NCBI GenBank assembly: GCA_964342695.1
Contig: CAYFFV010000014.1
Span: forward strand, 1-63,778
Direction: 5' to 3'
Length of the DNA stretch: 63,778 nt
Source: CAYFFV01 sp964342695
GTDB lineage: Bacteria > Acidobacteriota > Vicinamibacteria > Vicinamibacterales > UBA8438
Shown here: positions 1 to 8,457 of the stretch, piece by piece
Layout of the letters: each line of letters opens with the position of its first letter
Position numbering within the stretch: the stretch's first letter is position 1
Position numbers and translations under genes: made by a program
Notes under the pieces: model-generated
What the model saw: only the letters and a program-made list of their open reading frames with translations
What the model was told of the DNA's origin: nothing
Database searches by the model: none

Positions 1-75
1 GAACTGGCAGACGCACCAGCTTGAGGGGCTGGCGGGGGCAACATCGTGGGGGTTCGAATCCCCCCTTCCGCACCA
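1..75 (+). tRNA. tRNA-Leu (anticodon GAG), 5' end missing
   Basis: The window opens inside the D-arm of a leucine tRNA. The anticodon stem CCAGC/GCTGG (19-23 and 31-35 approximately) encloses a TTGAGGG loop with anticodon GAG. A long variable arm, typical of class II tRNAs, follows, then a T-arm of GGGGG/CCCCC around TTCGAAT (48-64), the 3' acceptor strand CTTCCGC (65-71) and an encoded ACCA (72-75). Roughly 14 bases of the 5' acceptor and D-stem lie outside the window. The GAG anticodon decodes CUC and CUU. Confidence 0.93.
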
Positions 76-128
76 GTTATATTTTGACCGAACTAGGAAA
101 CAAGGCGAAATCCAACAATCGATTGTCG

Positions 129-1235
129 ATGCGGATCAAAGTTTTTGTTTTTGAATTAAATACTTATCATTTAGACATTCTCCCCCTGTATAGAGCTCAG
201 CTCCCCGCTCTATTCGATGAGAAGAAAATATCGATCCATTACTTCTTAAATATTGCTATCGCTAAACGGGCAGAAACTATTCTTGGTGGCCGCGTGACAC
301 GCTTAGGAAATAAACTCCTAAGATACGCTTGCCCCAGTAAAATAATGCGCGCGTTTTTCTACCGGCACGCTATCCAAAAATTGATTGATCATCATAAGCC
401 TGACGTCATTGTATTTAACACCCTTGAACCAAAACCTTATCACGAAATCTTTAAAGCGCTCGACCATCCTATAAAGATAGGGCTTGTCCACAATCTTAAA
501 ACCTATAACAGTCACGACAAAATTAAATCGGACACCGAATTTCTTTTTTGTCTTCACAAGCACAATTACGTCACGTTAAACAAGGCCGGCAGGAAAGTAG
601 ACGGCTATATTGTTCCTTTTCATCGATGCCTGGATATCGTTAAAACACGTCACGAGATCGACCAAATTGAAATAGCCGTACCGGGCATCATTAGTTATAA
701 CCGCCGAAATTATCTGCTATTAATTCAACTGGCTGAAAGATTCTCTCTGCACAACCATTCGACCAAGATTACTTTTAATATCTTGACGGATTCAACTCAA
801 AGAGACGGTCCAGATTTGAGAAAAAGAATCGAAGAGAAAAATCTGCAAAAATATTTTCGCTTCCACCGTTGGCTTTCAGACGTTAATTTCTTTACTCAGC
901 TAGCTAACGCACATTATGTAATGCCAATTCTTAATCACGGGCGAGGAACATACGCTTTAGGAAAAGTGAGTATCGCGTTCGGACATTCTGGAGCATACGG
1001 AGTACCGTTAATTCTCGACGAAAGAACAGCCGAAATTTGGGGCCTCGATAAAAAAAATGGACTCATTTACGATTCCCTAGACAACCTTGTCAAATTGCTA
1101 CTCACAAAAAAGGTAGACCGACATTCTTTATCGCAGGAATACAACCTGTTTATTAAGAGACAAATCGAGGAAAATCGAGAGTTTCTTGGAAACCTCTCTA
1201 AGTCGCACAAGATATTTTCTAGGTTTCGAGACTAA
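129..1235 (+). CDS. Glycosyltransferase-like protein (GT-B type, tentative)
   Basis: A 368-residue protein with no signal peptide. The reading frame extends 5' into the tRNA, so the ATG at 129 (MRIKVFVFEL...) is the sensible start. The N-terminal half alternates hydrophobic strands and helices in Rossmann style (for example PDVIVFNTLEP). The C-terminal half has GT-B-like features: a VPGIISYNRRNY stretch resembling the linker to the second domain, then FHRWLSD, and a segment reading FGHSGAYGVPLILDE that looks like the nucleotide-sugar-binding end of a GT-B fold. I cannot name a substrate. The gene is clearly richer in A+T than its neighbours (some 60-base stretches are under 40% G+C) and starts 53 bp after a tRNA 3' end, which suggests recent transfer. 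The family assignment is inferred from fold-like patterns only. Confidence 0.6.
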   Translation: MRIKVFVFELNTYHLDILPLYRAQLPALFDEKKISIHYFLNIAIAKRAETILGGRVTRLGNKLLRYACPSKIMRAFFYRHAIQKLIDHHKPDVIVFNTLEPKPYHEIFKALDHPIKIGLVHNLKTYNSHDKIKSDTEFLFCLHKHNYVTLNKAGRKVDGYIVPFHRCLDIVKTRHEIDQIEIAVPGIISYNRRNYLLLIQLAERFSLHNHSTKITFNILTDSTQRDGPDLRKRIEEKNLQKYFRFHRWLSDVNFFTQLANAHYVMPILNHGRGTYALGKVSIAFGHSGAYGVPLILDERTAEIWGLDKKNGLIYDSLDNLVKLLLTKKVDRHSLSQEYNLFIKRQIEENREFLGNLSKSHKIFSRFRD

Positions 1236-1349
1236 AAACAGATAATTAGCTGAAAAGTGTTACCAGTCTTTCATAGTTATGTTTTCAATTAAATACAAAT
1301 ACAGCCTATGAATTCCTTGTCAATTCTGGCCTTCGCGAGGAGAAAAACG

Positions 1350-2000
1350 ATGCGTAAATTATCCTGCCGTCAATCGATAATCCCGGTAATCATTATTTTT
1401 ATGATCTTTCCAATGCATACTATGACTATGACGGCTCAAAATCGAATGCCTCCGATTCCTGAAAATCAAATGACCCCCGACCAAGCCGCCGCGGCCAAGG
1501 AATTCAAGCAAGTTCGAAATCGAACTCAACTGACTGGACCATTTGTACCCTTACTTCGGAGCCCAGAAATGCTCAGTAGGGCGAGAAACATCGGCGACTA
1601 CGTTCGATTCAATAGCGTGCTTCCACCTCGACTTAGTGAGTTTGTCATTCTAATTACGGCTAGACACTGGACACAAAATTATGAGTGGAGCGCACATGCT
1701 CCAATCGCTGAGCGCGAGGGACTTGATCCTCAAATCGTCTCTGCGATAGCTGACGGGCGAAGACCAGAAGAGATGGCCTCAGATGAAGCCGTGCTTTACG
1801 ATTTTTGTACCGAACTACTGCACAACCACGATGTTAGCGATCCCACTTACAACAAAATGCTCACTCATTTTCGAGATATAGGCGTGATCGATACCATTGG
1901 GATTATCGGATACTACTCTATGCTCGCAATGGTTATGAACACGGCCCGTACGCCCCTCAGAGAAGGGGATACTCCAGGGTTAAAAGCATTTCCCCGTTAA
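1350..2000 (+). CDS. Secreted carboxymuconolactone decarboxylase family protein
   Basis: A 216-residue protein starting at the ATG at 1350. That start has a GAGGAG ribosome-binding site 7 bases upstream and opens directly into a signal peptide (IIPVIIIFMIF...). An in-frame ATG at 1308 lacks a comparable site. The mature part matches the carboxymuconolactone decarboxylase/AhpD-like alpha-helical family: PPRLSEFVILITARHW followed by NYEWSAHAPIAEREG. It has the Glu and His positions seen in decarboxylase-type members but no CxxC, so peroxidase activity of the AhpD kind is unlikely. Exported members are common in Acidobacteria. The substrate cannot be told from sequence. The gene stands alone, with 235 bp of apparently empty sequence after it. 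Confidence 0.82.
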   Translation: MRKLSCRQSIIPVIIIFMIFPMHTMTMTAQNRMPPIPENQMTPDQAAAAKEFKQVRNRTQLTGPFVPLLRSPEMLSRARNIGDYVRFNSVLPPRLSEFVILITARHWTQNYEWSAHAPIAEREGLDPQIVSAIADGRRPEEMASDEAVLYDFCTELLHNHDVSDPTYNKMLTHFRDIGVIDTIGIIGYYSMLAMVMNTARTPLREGDTPGLKAFPR

Positions 2001-2235
2001 ATCGTGATATGAGTCCTATGAAATATTTTTACTTCACCATTTCGGTACTCAGGAAACTTTAAAAACGAGTGGAATTACGAGAAATTCCTGATCGAATCGT
2101 GACCTCGAAAACACGAGATAGCCTGGTGGCACAGACTGGCTCTTTGTGTCCGTATCCTCAAGTAGTAACATGGAATGGATGAAGCGCAAAAAATATTGCA
2201 GAAAAATTTATGTGTGCGCTGCCTAGCGAATAGGG

Positions 2236-2685
2236 TTAATCAGAACAGAAAATACGCTCTAAATCAGAAGGTGGTGTCCTATTCTCAACCGAGACCGTGG
2301 CAGCGCTTACATAATCTCGTAGAAGACCACACAAAGAGTTGCCAACCTCAGCCACTACAGATGCGACAGCATCTGAATTAACGGTTACTTCAGAAAGCTC
2401 AGCATCAAGCATATCTAATTTTTCCGTCACTTCCCTGAGCATTTTAACAGCGTCAGAATCCTCATTGTTTCGCCAAAAACTGATAGTTGGTGCAACCTGC
2501 TCCCGTGCCCGTGTCACACGTACTTTCGCCGACTCAAAATCACCTGCGCCAAGAAGCTGATTAATCAGTTCAAACTGTCGCCCCACCCCTTGCATGGACT
2601 GATCAAGATCGTCGGCCGTGTAAATTGGTTGTGCATAAATCAGAGAAACGGTCAAAAGAGTAGAGATAAGAATTAATACACGCAT
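2236..2685 (-). CDS. Small secreted helical protein of unknown function
   Basis: 149 residues with a clear signal peptide (MRVLILISTLLTVSLIYAQ). The mature protein looks all-helical: four amphipathic stretches with a repeated run of acidic and basic residues, two cysteines near the C-terminus (LCGLLRDYV and IFCSD), and no CxxCH. Its length and helical pattern recall the cytochrome b562/c' four-helix bundle, but no heme ligands are evident, so I assign no function. It lies 11 bp downstream of the ankyrin gene on the same strand and is probably co-transcribed with it. Confidence 0.7.
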   Translation of the reverse strand: MRVLILISTLLTVSLIYAQPIYTADDLDQSMQGVGRQFELINQLLGAGDFESAKVRVTRAREQVAPTISFWRNNEDSDAVKMLREVTEKLDMLDAELSEVTVNSDAVASVVAEVGNSLCGLLRDYVSAATVSVENRTPPSDLERIFCSD

Positions 2686-2696
2686 CGTTATTTAAT

Positions 2697-4304
2697 TTAC
2701 TGTAAATTTGCAGCAACATCACGGTCAGCCCGTTCTTGAACTGTCCCAGGAACACCTAGTCGAACATTTGCACCTAATTCTTTTAACAAGCCGGCCGTCT
2801 CTGGAAATGCCTGAAATTGGAATGACTGTTTGGAACCCTCAGCCAATCGAAACGGGGTTCGACCACGAAAATCCCTTGCATCTATGTCTGCGCCGTTTTC
2901 AACCAAGATCTGTACGACCTCATTTAAACCACGAAAAGCCGCTCCATGGAGAGCAGAAAAATCTGCTTCGTTGACTGCATTAATTTCAGCGCCTGCCTCT
3001 AGCAATACTTTAACAGCCTCCTCAGCACCAAAAGAACGTACTCCTCTAGGTGAACCAGGACTAAATGACCCTCGGCCAAGTCCTGCGGCAGCCATAAATG
3101 GAGTTGTTCCATCATCAGTGGTTAAGTGCTGATCAGCACCAGCAGCCAACAGAGTCTTCATTACAGCCGCCTTCGTCTGAGCCAGTTCTATCGAGTCAGG
3201 CCTGTAAGCTCGGTTGCTTCCGAAAGCTGCTACCCACAATGGCGTTGCTCCACGAAGGTCTCCCGTCCCACAGGCAAACGACTCAAACGCACCTTTCGTC
3301 GGAAACCCTATGTAACTCATTATCATCGTTGTCGTCGTAATCCGATTATTCGGGTCTGCCCCATGTTCCAATAGTGCATCCACCACAGGTAATCGTTCCT
3401 CTGAGGTGAGGGGACGCCTACCACCATCCCGAAAGATACCTACGATACTTTCAGCACCGTGTCTACGGTCCCAATGATGCAGCCAAAGATCAACATCTGC
3501 CACAGCCGCATGCAGCGCTGAAATTCCTGCAATAGAACCGTTCGGATCTGCTCCTTCTTCCAACAGAAAGAACACAAAATCGGCTCGGCCGTTAATGATC
3601 GAAAAAGGTAAAGCATGTGTGCCGTCTGATCCAAGATCATTTACATCAGCTCCGGCCTGAATTAATAATTTTGCAAGTTCGATATCGCCACTGCGTGCAG
3701 CAGTCAGCAACGGTGTCATACCCTTGGTAGTTGATCCGTGGACATCAGCACCCGCAGCTAAAAGAAGTGCCACAATCTCCCTATGTGGCGCCGCAATAGC
3801 CCACATCAGAGCGGTGGAAGAGGTTTCAGCAGTTGCTGCATTGACGGAGGCTCCTTCAGAAAGTAGCTTTTGGACAACGTCAACACTCCCTGTTCGAGAA
3901 GCCACCATGAGAGGAGTCAATCCACTTGTCTGCGCAATGTCTACGTTTGCTCCCGCCGCAATTAGCAAATCAACCATCTCAGCACTGGCATTTTCACTGG
4001 CACGGATAAGAGGCGTTACTCCATGGTCGTCGGACGCATTAACGTCAGCACCGGCGGTTAACAGTAGCTCGACCGCTTCAGAATCGTCCCAATGTGTCGC
4101 CCACAATAACGCCGTCACACCATCAGCTCTGGCTTGGTTGACATCGATACCTTCATTCAAAAGCGACCTAATTGCTGTCAAGTCCTGCCCCGCTGCTGCA
4201 TTCACCAGCCGTAAGTCTGAGGGTGAAGCAGACAATACGCCTGTCATTACGAATAGCAGGAACACCGCAAAAACAGTTATTTTTTGCAGCCAATTGGCAC
4301 TCAT
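2697..4304 (-). CDS. Exported ankyrin-repeat protein
   Basis: A 535-residue protein built almost wholly of ankyrin repeats, about a dozen with the pattern G-x-T-P/A-L-x-x-A...LL-x-x-GADVN. A signal peptide precedes them (WLQKITVFAVFLLFVMTGVLSA). The ATG at 4304 is preferred because AGGAAA lies about 9 bases upstream; an in-frame ATG at 4328 would add eight residues and weaken the signal peptide. Ankyrin arrays are protein-binding scaffolds. Export to the periplasm and divergent position to the DUF1592/DUF1552 pair match an arrangement often seen in Acidobacteria and related phyla, suggesting a structural or partner role for that system. That role is inferred. Confidence 0.9.
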   Translation of the reverse strand: MSANWLQKITVFAVFLLFVMTGVLSASPSDLRLVNAAAGQDLTAIRSLLNEGIDVNQARADGVTALLWATHWDDSEAVELLLTAGADVNASDDHGVTPLIRASENASAEMVDLLIAAGANVDIAQTSGLTPLMVASRTGSVDVVQKLLSEGASVNAATAETSSTALMWAIAAPHREIVALLLAAGADVHGSTTKGMTPLLTAARSGDIELAKLLIQAGADVNDLGSDGTHALPFSIINGRADFVFFLLEEGADPNGSIAGISALHAAVADVDLWLHHWDRRHGAESIVGIFRDGGRRPLTSEERLPVVDALLEHGADPNNRITTTTMIMSYIGFPTKGAFESFACGTGDLRGATPLWVAAFGSNRAYRPDSIELAQTKAAVMKTLLAAGADQHLTTDDGTTPFMAAAGLGRGSFSPGSPRGVRSFGAEEAVKVLLEAGAEINAVNEADFSALHGAAFRGLNEVVQILVENGADIDARDFRGRTPFRLAEGSKQSFQFQAFPETAGLLKELGANVRLGVPGTVQERADRDVAANLQ

Positions 4305-4432
4305 GATTAAATTTCCTAGGATAGTCATTGATTTACTCTTAAAATATCCACCAGAACGAGATGAAGATATTATAGTCTTTGTGCAGTTCTACGCTGCAAG
4401 ATTTAACTTATTTTTATGAGAATCTCTTTTAA

Positions 4433-4438
4433 TATAAT
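4433..4438 (+). promoter_or_regulatory. Probable -10 element for the DUF1592/DUF1552 pair
   Basis: A perfect TATAAT at 4433-4438 sits 43 bases before the ATG at 4482, in an AT-rich region between divergent genes. No good -35 hexamer is seen at the usual spacing; only T-rich sequence occurs around 4408-4416. A leader of about 35 bases with AGGAA at 4468-4472 would follow. Confidence 0.4.
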
Positions 4439-4481
4439 TAAGTAGCGACAAGAACACATAGATCTATAGGAATTACTAACG

Positions 4482-6959
4482 ATGCAAAAAATATCAACAC
4501 ACGGAATAGAAATTTTAGTCTTTCTTCTTTTCTGGGGAATTGGCTCCACTCCGTTTCAACAGACGCATGCAGCCGAACCAAAGAAGTCCTTGTCTGAAAA
4601 CAAGAAGGTGCTTGCGCAAAATAATGCCCCTCAAAATGCTTCAGCTGTTCCATCCAGAGCACTGCTCGACCGATACTGTGTTACCTGTCACAACGAACGT
4701 CTAAAAACTGCTGGCTTAGTGCTTGACCAAATCGATTTCACAGATATACCCCGTCACGCGGAAGTTCTCGAAAAGGTTGTCAAAAAATTGCGAGCCGGTC
4801 AGATGCCTCCTGAGGGACGTCCAAAACCGGACTCTCAAACCGTTGAAGCTTTCCTGGACTCTCTTGAATCTGCTTTGGATCAAAGTGGATTGGTCGACCA
4901 AAACCCAGGTCGCGTGGCATCTAGACGGATGAACCGAGTGGAGTACGTTAATGCCGTACAGGATTTACTAGGTTTAGAAATTAATGGCTCTGAGCTTCTA
5001 CCCAGCGATATGGCAGGTTTCGGTTTTGATAATAACGCTGACGTGTTGGCGATGACTCCGGCGTTAATGGCTCGTTATATTGCAGCCGCAACGAAGATAA
5101 GTCGCGCCGCCCTTGGAAGCCTAGACAATCGACCCATGCGCCAAGTCTACTCAGTTGGCTTCGAACTCCAAAATATTAGAGCCAATGAAGACATGCCATT
5201 TGCCACACTGGGTGGCCTCTCAGCAAAACACATTTTCCCTTTGGACGGAGAATATACGTTTGCCGTTAGACTCAAAAGAAATCAGACCGTAGAAACTATC
5301 AACGGTATCGAAGAGGATGAGCACGAAATCGAACTTCGAATTGATCATGAACTTATCAGCCGTTGGAAAATCGGTGGAAAATTTCCAGGGCCAGACCCCG
5401 GCGTCTTGATAGCCGTCCCAGAGGACGACAAAGAAGGACAAAAACTTCACGAATACCGTATGACGGCTGACGATGCACTTGAAATACGACTGCCTGTAAA
5501 AGCTGGACAAAAACTCGTATCCGTGGCCTTTACAGATTCTGCCCCATCACCCCACGGACTAAGAGGAAAACCTGGCATAGACAAACTTTTTATTTCTGGA
5601 CCTTTCGACGGAACAGTCCCTGAAACTACGCCAACAAGAGAAAAGATATTTACTTGTCGACCAGATACACAGCAAGATGAAGAAAGCTGCGCCACAGAGA
5701 TCATTACAACGCTTGCACGACGTGCTTACCGCCGTCCTGTAACTTCATCTGATGTAGATCCTTTGCTATCTGTATACCGCCAGGGAAATACCGAACAAGG
5801 CTTCGACGGTGGAATTGAACGGGCGGTTGAAGCACTACTCTCTATGCCTGGATTTCTATTTAGAGTTGAGCGAGAACCCGTGGATCTTGACCCAGGGCAA
5901 CCGTACGAAATAAGCGATCTAGAACTTGCCTCACGATTGTCTTTTTTCCTCTGGCGAAGTATCCCAGACGATGAATTAATTGATTTGGCTGCTGCGGGCA
6001 ACTTAAGCGAACCAGACGTCTTGGCTACACAGGTCAAACGTATGCTCGCCGACCAACGTGCAACACGTTTTATGAATGACTTCGTTGGTCAATGGCTTCA
6101 AGTGCGAAACATTGACGAACAGGATCCCGACGGTGCTCTATTCGCGCAATTTAATGACACACTCCGTAAAGCTATGGCCCGAGAAACACAATTGTTTTTT
6201 GAGAGCCAAGTTCGTGAAGATCGATCTATTTCAGAACTCTTGACGGCCGATTACACCTTCCTGAATGAACAGTTAGCCCGACATTATGGCATTCAGGATA
6301 TCTATGGAAGTCGCTTTCGTCGAACAACATGGAAGGATGACCGCCGACACGGTCTCTTGGGTCATGCCAGCCTGCTGACAGTTACCTCTTACGCAAACCG
6401 AACCTCCGTTGTGTTAAGAGGGAAATGGGTCTTGGAAACAATTTTGGGCGCACCACCACCGCCACCACCGCCTAATGTTCCTCCCCTTGAAGAAAATGAC
6501 GGCACCGGAACACCAACATCTCTTCGAGACCGTATGGAACAACATCGCAGTAATCCAGTGTGTGCAAGTTGCCATGCCCAAATGGATCCCCTCGGATTTG
6601 CGATGGAACATTTTGACGCGATTGGGCGGTGGAGGGAGCATGACAATGGCGCCACGATTAATGCGAGTATCGAGTGGGATAATAAAACTATTGAAAATCC
6701 TCGCCAGTTCCGTGAAGCACTTGCCGGCCAAGGAACAGAATTTATTCGTACTGTAGCTGAAAAATTGCTAACCTATGGAATAGGACGCGGGTTAACATAC
6801 CACGATGGACCGATTGTTCGTGACCTGGTAAGAAATTTGGAACAAAATGATCGCAAGTGGTCATCACTAATCCTAGGTGTCGTCAATAGCGGCCCCTTTA
6901 GAATGCGTACAACAGCAAATGAAACAGAAGTATCAGTTTCAACGGTAGCTGCTCGATAA
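4482..6959 (+). CDS. DUF1592 family diheme cytochrome-domain protein (planctomycete-type cytochrome c)
   Basis: 825 residues, exported (signal peptide about 1-31). Domains in order: an N-terminal PSCyt1-like heme site C66-VT-C69-H70; DUF1587 about 147-210 (RRMNRVEYVNAVQDLLG); a beta-rich, probably carbohydrate-binding-like region about 220-375; DUF1595 about 403-420 onward (LARRAYRRPV); DUF1592 to about 545 (ELASRLSFFLWRSIPDDEL); DUF1588 about 624-725 with a polyproline run and a second heme motif C694-AS-C697-H698; and DUF1585 about 743-803. This is the full standard architecture. The family is abundant in Planctomycetes and Acidobacteria, is always paired with DUF1552, and has no established biochemical role. 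A redox role is inferred from the heme motifs. AGGAA 9 bases upstream supports the start. Confidence 0.95.
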   Translation: MQKISTHGIEILVFLLFWGIGSTPFQQTHAAEPKKSLSENKKVLAQNNAPQNASAVPSRALLDRYCVTCHNERLKTAGLVLDQIDFTDIPRHAEVLEKVVKKLRAGQMPPEGRPKPDSQTVEAFLDSLESALDQSGLVDQNPGRVASRRMNRVEYVNAVQDLLGLEINGSELLPSDMAGFGFDNNADVLAMTPALMARYIAAATKISRAALGSLDNRPMRQVYSVGFELQNIRANEDMPFATLGGLSAKHIFPLDGEYTFAVRLKRNQTVETINGIEEDEHEIELRIDHELISRWKIGGKFPGPDPGVLIAVPEDDKEGQKLHEYRMTADDALEIRLPVKAGQKLVSVAFTDSAPSPHGLRGKPGIDKLFISGPFDGTVPETTPTREKIFTCRPDTQQDEESCATEIITTLARRAYRRPVTSSDVDPLLSVYRQGNTEQGFDGGIERAVEALLSMPGFLFRVEREPVDLDPGQPYEISDLELASRLSFFLWRSIPDDELIDLAAAGNLSEPDVLATQVKRMLADQRATRFMNDFVGQWLQVRNIDEQDPDGALFAQFNDTLRKAMARETQLFFESQVREDRSISELLTADYTFLNEQLARHYGIQDIYGSRFRRTTWKDDRRHGLLGHASLLTVTSYANRTSVVLRGKWVLETILGAPPPPPPPNVPPLEENDGTGTPTSLRDRMEQHRSNPVCASCHAQMDPLGFAMEHFDAIGRWREHDNGATINASIEWDNKTIENPRQFREALAGQGTEFIRTVAEKLLTYGIGRGLTYHDGPIVRDLVRNLEQNDRKWSSLILGVVNSGPFRMRTTANETEVSVSTVAAR

Positions 6960-6989
6960 AGTACAGTAAAATCAAAGAGAGATTCGATT

Positions 6990-8342
6990 ATGTTCTTAAC
7001 AAAAAAATATCTTCCACGCCGCACTGTACTAAAAGGACTTGGTGCAACCGTAGCTCTGCCTCTTCTCGATAGCATGGTGCCTGCATTAACAGCAATCAGC
7101 AAAACTGCTGCTGCACCTGTAAAAAGGATGGGCGTCTTTTATGTGCCCAATGGGATGTCGATGCCCTACTGGACACCTAAAGCTGAAGGAGCACTCACGG
7201 AACTACCTCCTACGTTGCAGTCTCTTAATGATTTTAAGGACAATGTCCTACTTTGTGGCGGATTAGCCGATGAAGCAGCGAATCTTGTTAAAGGTGGCGG
7301 AGATCACGCGCGCTCTGCAGGAACATTTTTAACCTGTGTACCTTTTAAAATAACTGCTGGCGCCGATGTATATAACGCCGTCTCTATGGATCAATTTGCA
7401 GCTCGCGAGCTATCCAAAGAAACACAATTGGCGTCCCTTGAACTCGGCATTGAATCCAATGCCATGCTGGGATCATGTGATGGTGGTGCGAGTTGCGCTT
7501 ACACAAACACAATAGCCTGGCGCACTCCTACAACGCCATTACCGATTGAAAACGATCCTCGAGCAGTCTTTGAGCGACTGTTCGGTACTAGTGGAAGCAC
7601 TGATCCAAAAGCACGGTTGGCTCGTATGCAGCGAGACCGTACGATCCTAGACATTGTGAATGAAGAACTGGGTGACCTCGAACAAAAGATAGGGCCTGCT
7701 GATCGCGTCAAACTCGATGAATACCTGTCATCTGTCCGTGATATTGAACGGAGAATTGACATGGCAGAACGTCAGAATAGTCGTGAACTTCCGGTCGTCG
7801 ACCAGCCGGTTGGTGTACCGAGTGACTATGGAGAACACGCAAAAATTATGATGGATCTGTTGGCTCTTGCCTATCAGACCGATTTAACGCGTATTAGCAC
7901 TTTCATGTTGGCGCGGGAAGTATCAGGTCGTGCCTATCCAGAAATAGGTGTTCCCGATTCACATCATCCTGTATCTCATCACCAAGATGAAGCGGCTAAA
8001 CTTGAAAGACTTCATAAAATCAACGAATACCACTTCCAACAATTCGCTCATCTGGTGAAAACGCTTGCCTCTACGCCTGACGGTGACGGCACGTTATTCG
8101 ACTCGACCCTGTTCCTCTATGGAACAGGCATCAGCGATAGTAACACCCATTTCCATGATGATCTTCCAATTGCTCTAATCGGTGGAAAGAAAACAGGGAT
8201 CAAGGGTGGAAGATACGTTCGTTATCCTGAGGGCACACCTTTGGCTAATTTGCACCTTTCAATTTTGGAACGTCTCGGTACCCCTGAAGAAACAATGGGT
8301 GACAGCACTGGAATGTTAAAGAATCTGTCTGGACTCTCTTAA
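6990..8342 (+). CDS. DUF1552 family Tat-exported protein
   Basis: 450 residues. The N-terminus carries a twin-arginine signal (PRRTVLKGLGATVALPLLD), implying export of a folded and perhaps cofactor-bearing protein. The body matches the DUF1552 family: RMGVFYVPNGMSMPYWTP near the N-terminus, GGGDHARSAGTFLT, and a C-terminal ...LFLYGTGISDSNTH...DLPIALIGG segment reminiscent of alkaline-phosphatase/sulfatase-like folds. It begins 30 bp after the DUF1592 gene and almost certainly forms an operon with it. The function of the pair is unknown. A strong hairpin at 8394-8432 ends the transcript. Confidence 0.95.
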   Translation: MFLTKKYLPRRTVLKGLGATVALPLLDSMVPALTAISKTAAAPVKRMGVFYVPNGMSMPYWTPKAEGALTELPPTLQSLNDFKDNVLLCGGLADEAANLVKGGGDHARSAGTFLTCVPFKITAGADVYNAVSMDQFAARELSKETQLASLELGIESNAMLGSCDGGASCAYTNTIAWRTPTTPLPIENDPRAVFERLFGTSGSTDPKARLARMQRDRTILDIVNEELGDLEQKIGPADRVKLDEYLSSVRDIERRIDMAERQNSRELPVVDQPVGVPSDYGEHAKIMMDLLALAYQTDLTRISTFMLAREVSGRAYPEIGVPDSHHPVSHHQDEAAKLERLHKINEYHFQQFAHLVKTLASTPDGDGTLFDSTLFLYGTGISDSNTHFHDDLPIALIGGKKTGIKGGRYVRYPEGTPLANLHLSILERLGTPEETMGDSTGMLKNLSGLS

Positions 8343-8393
8343 ACAAAAGACACAAGCTACACATTCCTCTTAAAAGCTTTCGTCTAAGAAACA

Positions 8394-8432
8394 TGAAGCC
8401 AGTTGCAAAAAATGCACCTGGCTTCACCTTTT
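8394..8432 (+). terminator. Rho-independent terminator between convergent genes
   Basis: Inverted repeat TGAAGCCAGTTGCA (8394-8407) and TGCACCTGGCTTCA (8413-8426) around an AAAAA loop: a 14-bp stem with one mismatch, followed by CCTTTT on the plus strand. It lies between the DUF1552 gene and the convergent PQQ dehydrogenase gene. The opposite flank reads TGTTTCTT on the minus strand, so it may act in both directions. Confidence 0.8.
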
Positions 8433-8457
8433 AAACACACGGAATGAATTGATTGCT

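Noticed and set aside
21..128. N-terminal extension of the first coding frame into the tRNA
   Set aside because: The first codons would overlap the tRNA-Leu anticodon and T-arms; a normal protein start (MRIKVFVFEL) occurs at 129.
3724..4419. 231-codon open frame on the plus strand opposite the ankyrin gene
   Set aside because: It is an antisense shadow of the ankyrin repeats, Ala/Ser-rich, with no domain and no ribosome-binding site.
6445..6480. Proline-codon repeat (CCACCG tandem) as a microsatellite of interest
   Set aside because: It encodes the polyproline run that is a normal feature of DUF1588 domains.
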